Positions 60,439 through 64,000 of a stretch of DNA of 64,000 nt are shown here, one piece after another. A program made the translations under genes and the position numbers. This DNA comes from Segatella hominis (GTDB lineage: Bacteria; Bacteroidota; Bacteroidia; Bacteroidales; Bacteroidaceae). The stretch is from contig NZ_CP137559.1 in the NCBI RefSeq assembly GCF_019249725.2, positions 2,001,001 to 2,065,000 on the forward strand, given 5' to 3'. Within the stretch, counting starts at the first letter, position 1; each line of letters opens with the position of its first letter. The notes under the pieces are model-generated. The model had not been told where the DNA came from and searched no databases. It was given only the letters and a program-made list of their open reading frames with translations.

Positions 60439-61320
60439 TTACTCCGGATTATATCCGAAAGCATCCAGTTCTTTCTGAGAACTACGCCAATCCTTATCAA
60501 CTTTGACGAAAGTTTCCAGGAAAATTTTCTTGTCGAAGAATTTTTCCAGAGCCTTGCGTGATTCTGTGTTCACCTTCTTCAGCGCAATACCTTGATGACC
60601 AATGATAATACCCTTCTGAGAATCACGCTCCACATAAATCACTGCGTTGATGTGAATCTTATGCTCATCTTCCTTAAAGCGCTCCACTCTTACTTCAACA
60701 GAATATGGAATTTCCTTATCGTAATAAAGTAGAATCTTTTCACGAATAATCTCTGAAACAAAGAAACGAGCTGGCTTATCAGTCAACTGGTCTTTATCAA
60801 AAAAGGCAGGAGACTCAGGCAGTAGTTCTTTGATACGCTTCAAAAGCATATCTACACCAAACTTATTTTTAGCAGAAATAGGTAAGATTTCAGCATCAGG
60901 CAACAAAGAGTGCCACTTCTCAACAATATCTCCTAATTTAGTTTGGTCACTCTCATCAATTTTGTTAATCAACAGCAAGACAGGAATAGTCATCTTTCGT
61001 ACCTTTTCCAGAAAATCCAGATTTTTTTCAGGATTTTCCACGACGTCGGTAACATAAAGAAGAATATCAGCATCAGCCAAAGCACTCTCCGAGAATGCAA
61101 GCATCATCTCCTGCATCTTGTAATTTGGCTTCAAGACACCAGGAGTATCAGAAAACACAATCTGCATATCATCGGTATTAACAATACCCATGATACGATG
61201 ACGAGTTGTTTGAGCCTTAAAAGTAGCGATACTGATACGTTCGCCCACCAATTGATTCATCAGTGTACTCTTACCAACATTAGGATTACCTACTATATTG
61301 ACGAAACCTGCCTTATGCAT
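60439..61320 (-). CDS. era: GTPase Era
   Basis: About 293 aa. G1 [15 protein letters not shown]3 DTPGVLKPNY, G4 NKIDESD, and a C-terminal KH domain (IREKILLYYDKEIPYSVEV ... GIIIGHQGIALKKVN). Binds the 3' end of 16S rRNA in 30S maturation. ATG 61320 chosen; the longer frame would need a TTG. Part of the yceD-rpmF-fabH-era-der run. Confidence 0.95.
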   Translation of the reverse strand: MHKAGFVNIVGNPNVGKSTLMNQLVGERISIATFKAQTTRHRIMGIVNTDDMQIVFSDTPGVLKPNYKMQEMMLAFSESALADADILLYVTDVVENPEKNLDFLEKVRKMTIPVLLLINKIDESDQTKLGDIVEKWHSLLPDAEILPISAKNKFGVDMLLKRIKELLPESPAFFDKDQLTDKPARFFVSEIIREKILLYYDKEIPYSVEVRVERFKEDEHKIHINAVIYVERDSQKGIIIGHQGIALKKVNTESRKALEKFFDKKIFLETFVKVDKDWRSSQKELDAFGYNPE

Positions 61321-61340
61321 AAACAAACTTGATTTAAGCT

Positions 61341-61386
61341 AAAAAGACGCATCTTTCTTATTTCTCATAAGAGATGCGTCTTTTTT
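61341..61386. terminator. Terminator between fabH and era
   Basis: Long stem AAAAAGACGCATCT / AGATGCGTCTTTTT (61341-61354 with 61372-61385), extended by inner CTTAT/ATAAG pairing. A- and T-runs on either side. It may separate era from the fabH transcript. Confidence 0.85.
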
Positions 61387-61409
61387 ATTTTTGGATATTT
61401 ATTTTTTTA

Positions 61410-62423
61410 TTATTTTCCGTAAGCAGAGCCATCATAAGCCCACTTATAGAACGATGCACCATGTACAAATCCAGCACCAAAAGCAGTAAAGATGACATTA
61501 TCACCCTTCTTGAGTTTGCTTTCAGCATCCCACAATGCCAAAGGAATTGTAGCTGCACTTGTATTACCATAATGATCGATGTTGACAACGACCTTGTCCA
61601 AAGGAATACCAGCACGTTTGGTTACCGCCTCGATAATACGAAGGTTTGCCTCGTGAGGAATTACCCAGTTTACATCGTCTGCTGCCAAGTTGTTCATCTC
61701 CATGATTTTCATCACATCATTGCTCATATCAGTTACCGCATAGCGGAAAACTGTACGACCCTCCTGATAGAGGTAATGCATTCTATGATCTACAGTGAAT
61801 CGAGATGGAGGACAAACAGAACCACCAGCCTTCATATGAAGGAAAGGCAAGCCCTTACCATCAGTACGCAGGTATGAGTTCTGAACACCTACATTTTCTT
61901 CCTCTGTTGCCTCGACAAGAACTGCGCCAGCTCCGTCACCGAAGAGGACACATGTTGCACGGTCTGTATAATCTACCAAAGAAGACATCTTATCAGCACC
62001 GATAACAATAATCTTCTTAAAGCGTCCACTTTGAATCATGCTGGCAGCAACATCAAGTGAATACAAGAATCCGCAGCAAGCAGCTGAAAAATCAAATGCA
62101 AAAGCATTTTTCAATCCAAGCTTGCCCAAGACAATAGATGCTGTAGATGGGAACTTATAATCTGGTGTAGTTGTTGTCACAATAAGTGCATCAATTGTAT
62201 CAGGATCAACACCAGTCTTCTGAATCAACTGCTTGGCTGCCTTTCGGGCCAAGTAACTGGTTCCGAGACCTTCTTCAGTAAGAATACGGCGCTCTTTGAT
62301 TCCAACACGGGTAGTAATCCACTCATCGGTAGTGTCCACCATACGAGACAATTCCTCATTGTTGAGGATATAGTCAGGCACGTATCCACCTACACCAGTA
62401 ATTACAGCATTAATTTTACCCAT
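61410..62423 (-). CDS. fabH: 3-oxoacyl-ACP synthase III (KAS III)
   Basis: 337 aa. Starts fatty-acid synthesis by condensing acyl-CoA with malonyl-ACP. Catalytic triad visible: Cys in FSAACCGFLYSLD, His in WVIPHEANLRI, Asn in DHYGNTSAATIP. The start overlaps the rpmF stop by one nt. A branched-chain acyl-CoA primer is likely in this phylum and could connect to the Vor-type oxidoreductase, but that is inference. Confidence 0.95.
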   Translation of the reverse strand: MGKINAVITGVGGYVPDYILNNEELSRMVDTTDEWITTRVGIKERRILTEEGLGTSYLARKAAKQLIQKTGVDPDTIDALIVTTTTPDYKFPSTASIVLGKLGLKNAFAFDFSAACCGFLYSLDVAASMIQSGRFKKIIVIGADKMSSLVDYTDRATCVLFGDGAGAVLVEATEEENVGVQNSYLRTDGKGLPFLHMKAGGSVCPPSRFTVDHRMHYLYQEGRTVFRYAVTDMSNDVMKIMEMNNLAADDVNWVIPHEANLRIIEAVTKRAGIPLDKVVVNIDHYGNTSAATIPLALWDAESKLKKGDNVIFTAFGAGFVHGASFYKWAYDGSAYGK

Positions 62424-62608
62424 TATTCAGCTGCTTCCTTAACAATTGCAACCTTGCCTCTGTAGTAACCGCAAGTTGGGCAAACAGTGTGGTAAACGTA
62501 ATATGCACCACAGTTAGGGCAAACTGCCAATGTAGGAGCTACTGCCTTATCATGAGTTCTTCTCTTAAGTGTACGTGTCTTTGACTGTCTTCTTTTAGGA
62601 TGTGCCAT
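62423..62608 (-). CDS. rpmF: 50S ribosomal protein L32
   Basis: 61 aa: MAHPKRRQSKTRTLKRRTHD start and a zinc ribbon with CPNCGAYY and CPTCGYY, all four Cys present. Follows the DUF177 gene, as in most bacteria. Confidence 0.96.
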   Translation of the reverse strand: MAHPKRRQSKTRTLKRRTHDKAVAPTLAVCPNCGAYYVYHTVCPTCGYYRGKVAIVKEAAE

Positions 62609-62635
62609 AATTTTTAAATGTTTAAATTTTAATTT

Positions 62636-63154
62636 TTACTTTTTCAATTTTAAGAGTGCTGCCCAGCGCGGATCTACAATTTCCTCTTCTTCCTCGCCGC
62701 TTCGGGCGGCAGAATGCTCTTGAAGCTTTTCAATCATAGCAGGATTGCATTTTCCAGGTGCATGCACATGCTTGATAGGAATGTTGAGGGCTATAAATTC
62801 ATAGATGAACCACGCGACATCGAGTATTCCTTCGTTCTCGGCCACAATCACGAGGTCATCTTCTTCTGAGTAGTCTTCTCCAAATCTTACGACTAATCGG
62901 TCATCAGTCTCAATAGATTGCTCCATATCGTCCAGACAGATATCGCAAGGTATGTGTACAATGCCTTCAGTATGAAAATTAAGTTCGAAGAAATCATCTG
63001 TACGACTGATTGACAGACTACTTAACAATTCTCCGCTCTGAACATCAGGGGCATCAATTGCCTTAAAATATGCATCATCAAGTTTAAACTCAAGGGTAGA
63101 AACTCCCTGAGGTAACGCTTTCAGATCAATTTTAAAAGACTCTATATTACACAT
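62636..63154 (-). CDS. YceD/DUF177-family protein
   Basis: 172 aa. Family features: VHIPCDICLDDMEQSIETDD (Cys pair motif), an acidic loop (FGEDYSEEDDLVI) and DVAWFIYEFIALNIPIKHVHAPGKCNP. DUF177 proteins are linked to 23S rRNA/L32 levels, and the gene directly precedes rpmF here. Ends with the conserved DPRWAALLKLK. Confidence 0.92.
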   Translation of the reverse strand: MCNIESFKIDLKALPQGVSTLEFKLDDAYFKAIDAPDVQSGELLSSLSISRTDDFFELNFHTEGIVHIPCDICLDDMEQSIETDDRLVVRFGEDYSEEDDLVIVAENEGILDVAWFIYEFIALNIPIKHVHAPGKCNPAMIEKLQEHSAARSGEEEEEIVDPRWAALLKLKK

Positions 63155-63184
63155 ATTACAATACTAGTATATTGTTTCGGGGTG

Positions 63185-63192
63185 CAAAGTTA
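63185..63192 (-). promoter_or_regulatory. -7 box of the DUF177-rpmF-fabH operon
   Basis: Minus strand TAACTTTG then CACC, full TAnnTTTG match, 31 nt before the start. Confidence 0.7.
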
Positions 63193-63298
63193 CAAATTAT
63201 TTTTGAGATAAAATAATTTTTAGTGAAAAAAACTCTAAAATATAGCATATTAAGCAGTTATTTCAATATATTTATAGAAATCAACCGATTAAATTCGC

Positions 63299-64000
63299 TT
63301 ATCGAAGAGGTAATTCTATCCTGAAAGTAGTGCCTTTTCCTACTTCGGAACTTTTCACCCATATCTTACCGTTATGGTATTCTTCTACTATGCGCTTAGC
63401 TAAAGATAATCCAAGTCCCCAGCCCCTTTCTTTTGTGGTAAAGCCAGGTCTGAACACATTATTGAGATCTTTACGTTTGATACCCTTTCCTGTGTCACTC
63501 ACTTCAATCACTGCGCATTTATCAGTTTCTTCCACACGAAGCGTAATCCTGCCCACTTTTCCCCCCATGGCATCAACCGCATTTTTAGACAGATTCTCAA
63601 TTACCCATTCGAAAAGAGAAGCATTGATCTTGACAATAATATCATGCTGAGGAAACACTTTTATCATCTGTATGGATTTAGAAGTACGGCGATCCATATA
63701 ATCTATGACATGATCGAGTACCTCATTCAAGCTGGAAGGAACCGGTTCTGGAAGAGAACCGATCTTAGAGAAACGGTCTGCTATCAATTGAAGCCGCTTC
63801 ACATCCTTATTCATCTCAGGAATTAAGTCATCATCTGGATAAGTTTCTTTCAAGATTTCTATCCAAGCCATCAGACTGGAAATCGGAGTTCCCAATTGAT
63901 GAGCAGTTTCCTTTGACAAACCTACCCAAACTTTATTCTGTTCAGCTTTTTTAGAGGAAAGAAGAGCGAAGATGGCCACGACAACAAAGATGAGAACAAT
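63299..64000 (-). CDS. Sensor histidine kinase, C-terminal part (truncated by window end)
   Basis: The frame stays open to base 64000, so the N-terminus is outside. The first visible residues (IVLIFVVVAIFALLSSKK) are the end of a membrane helix. Then an H-box KETAHQLGTPISSLMAW with the phospho-accepting His, N-box ENLSKNAVDAM, G1 DTGKGI, and G2 GWGLGLSLAKRI of the HATPase domain. Stop at 63299. A two-component kinase with unknown signal; the partner regulator is not in view. Confidence 0.9.
   Translation of the reverse strand: MVLIFVVVAIFALLSSKKAEQNKVWVGLSKETAHQLGTPISSLMAWIEILKETYPDDDLIPEMNKDVKRLQLIADRFSKIGSLPEPVPSSLNEVLDHVIDYMDRRTSKSIQMIKVFPQHDIIVKINASLFEWVIENLSKNAVDAMGGKVGRITLRVEETDKCAVIEVSDTGKGIKRKDLNNVFRPGFTTKERGWGLGLSLAKRIVEEYHNGKIWVKSSEVGKGTTFRIELPLR

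Overview
The window reads as chromosomal DNA of a gut or oral Bacteroidota, most likely Prevotella/Segatella. Evidence: Bacteroidota-type promoters (TTTG, 19-20 nt, TAnnTTTG) before many genes, few Shine-Dalgarno sites, lipoproteins opening with Cys-Lys-Asp-Tyr-Asp-Asp-Asp, a Kor/Vor-type 2-oxoacid:ferredoxin oxidoreductase, DUF1573 and DUF4988 domains, and DUF1703 AAA-ATPase/nuclease genes. The species is an inference.

Layout. 1-5.8 kb: end of an unknown gene, a four-subunit 2-oxoacid:ferredoxin oxidoreductase operon with a 59-aa TPR protein at its head, and a trpS-MATE exporter pair. 6.0-35.2 kb: a variable surface region. 35.8-40.6 kb: asnS, an RluB-like pseudouridine synthase with a long GGY/RGG-like tail, purB and three tandem tRNA-Val(UAC). 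40.8-64 kb: conserved housekeeping genes: an OmpA-family protein, mutL, an OstA-like protein, two peptidyl-prolyl isomerases, guaB, recQ, clpX, clpP, tig, lptB, mlaEF, der, era, fabH, rpmF, a YceD/DUF177 gene and a truncated sensor kinase.

The centre of interest is 7.7-35.2 kb. Three cassettes each begin with a very large surface lipoprotein (A 12550-16044 minus; B 17690-21181 plus; C 29633-33379 plus), followed by a terminator-like hairpin, a ~170-aa lipoprotein and an OmpA-family protein of 377 aa; A and B also carry extra secreted proteins. The three large genes share a ~95-bp leader running into the first codons, in inverted (A versus B, C) or direct (B versus C) orientation. A tyrosine recombinase gene (16496-17560) lies between leaders A and B. 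The only full-consensus promoter at any of the leaders is a TTTG-N20-TAAGTTTG element at 16137-16168, just inside leader repeat A and pointing at cassette A. Recombination between the leader repeats would carry this promoter, with the recombinase gene, to cassette B (1.5-kb inversion) or C (13.4-kb inversion). I read this as a three-way invertible-promoter switch that expresses one of three alternative surface stalk proteins (coiled coil, collagen-like, Ala-rich coiled coil), each with its own OmpA partner. In the assembled orientation A is predicted ON and B and C OFF.
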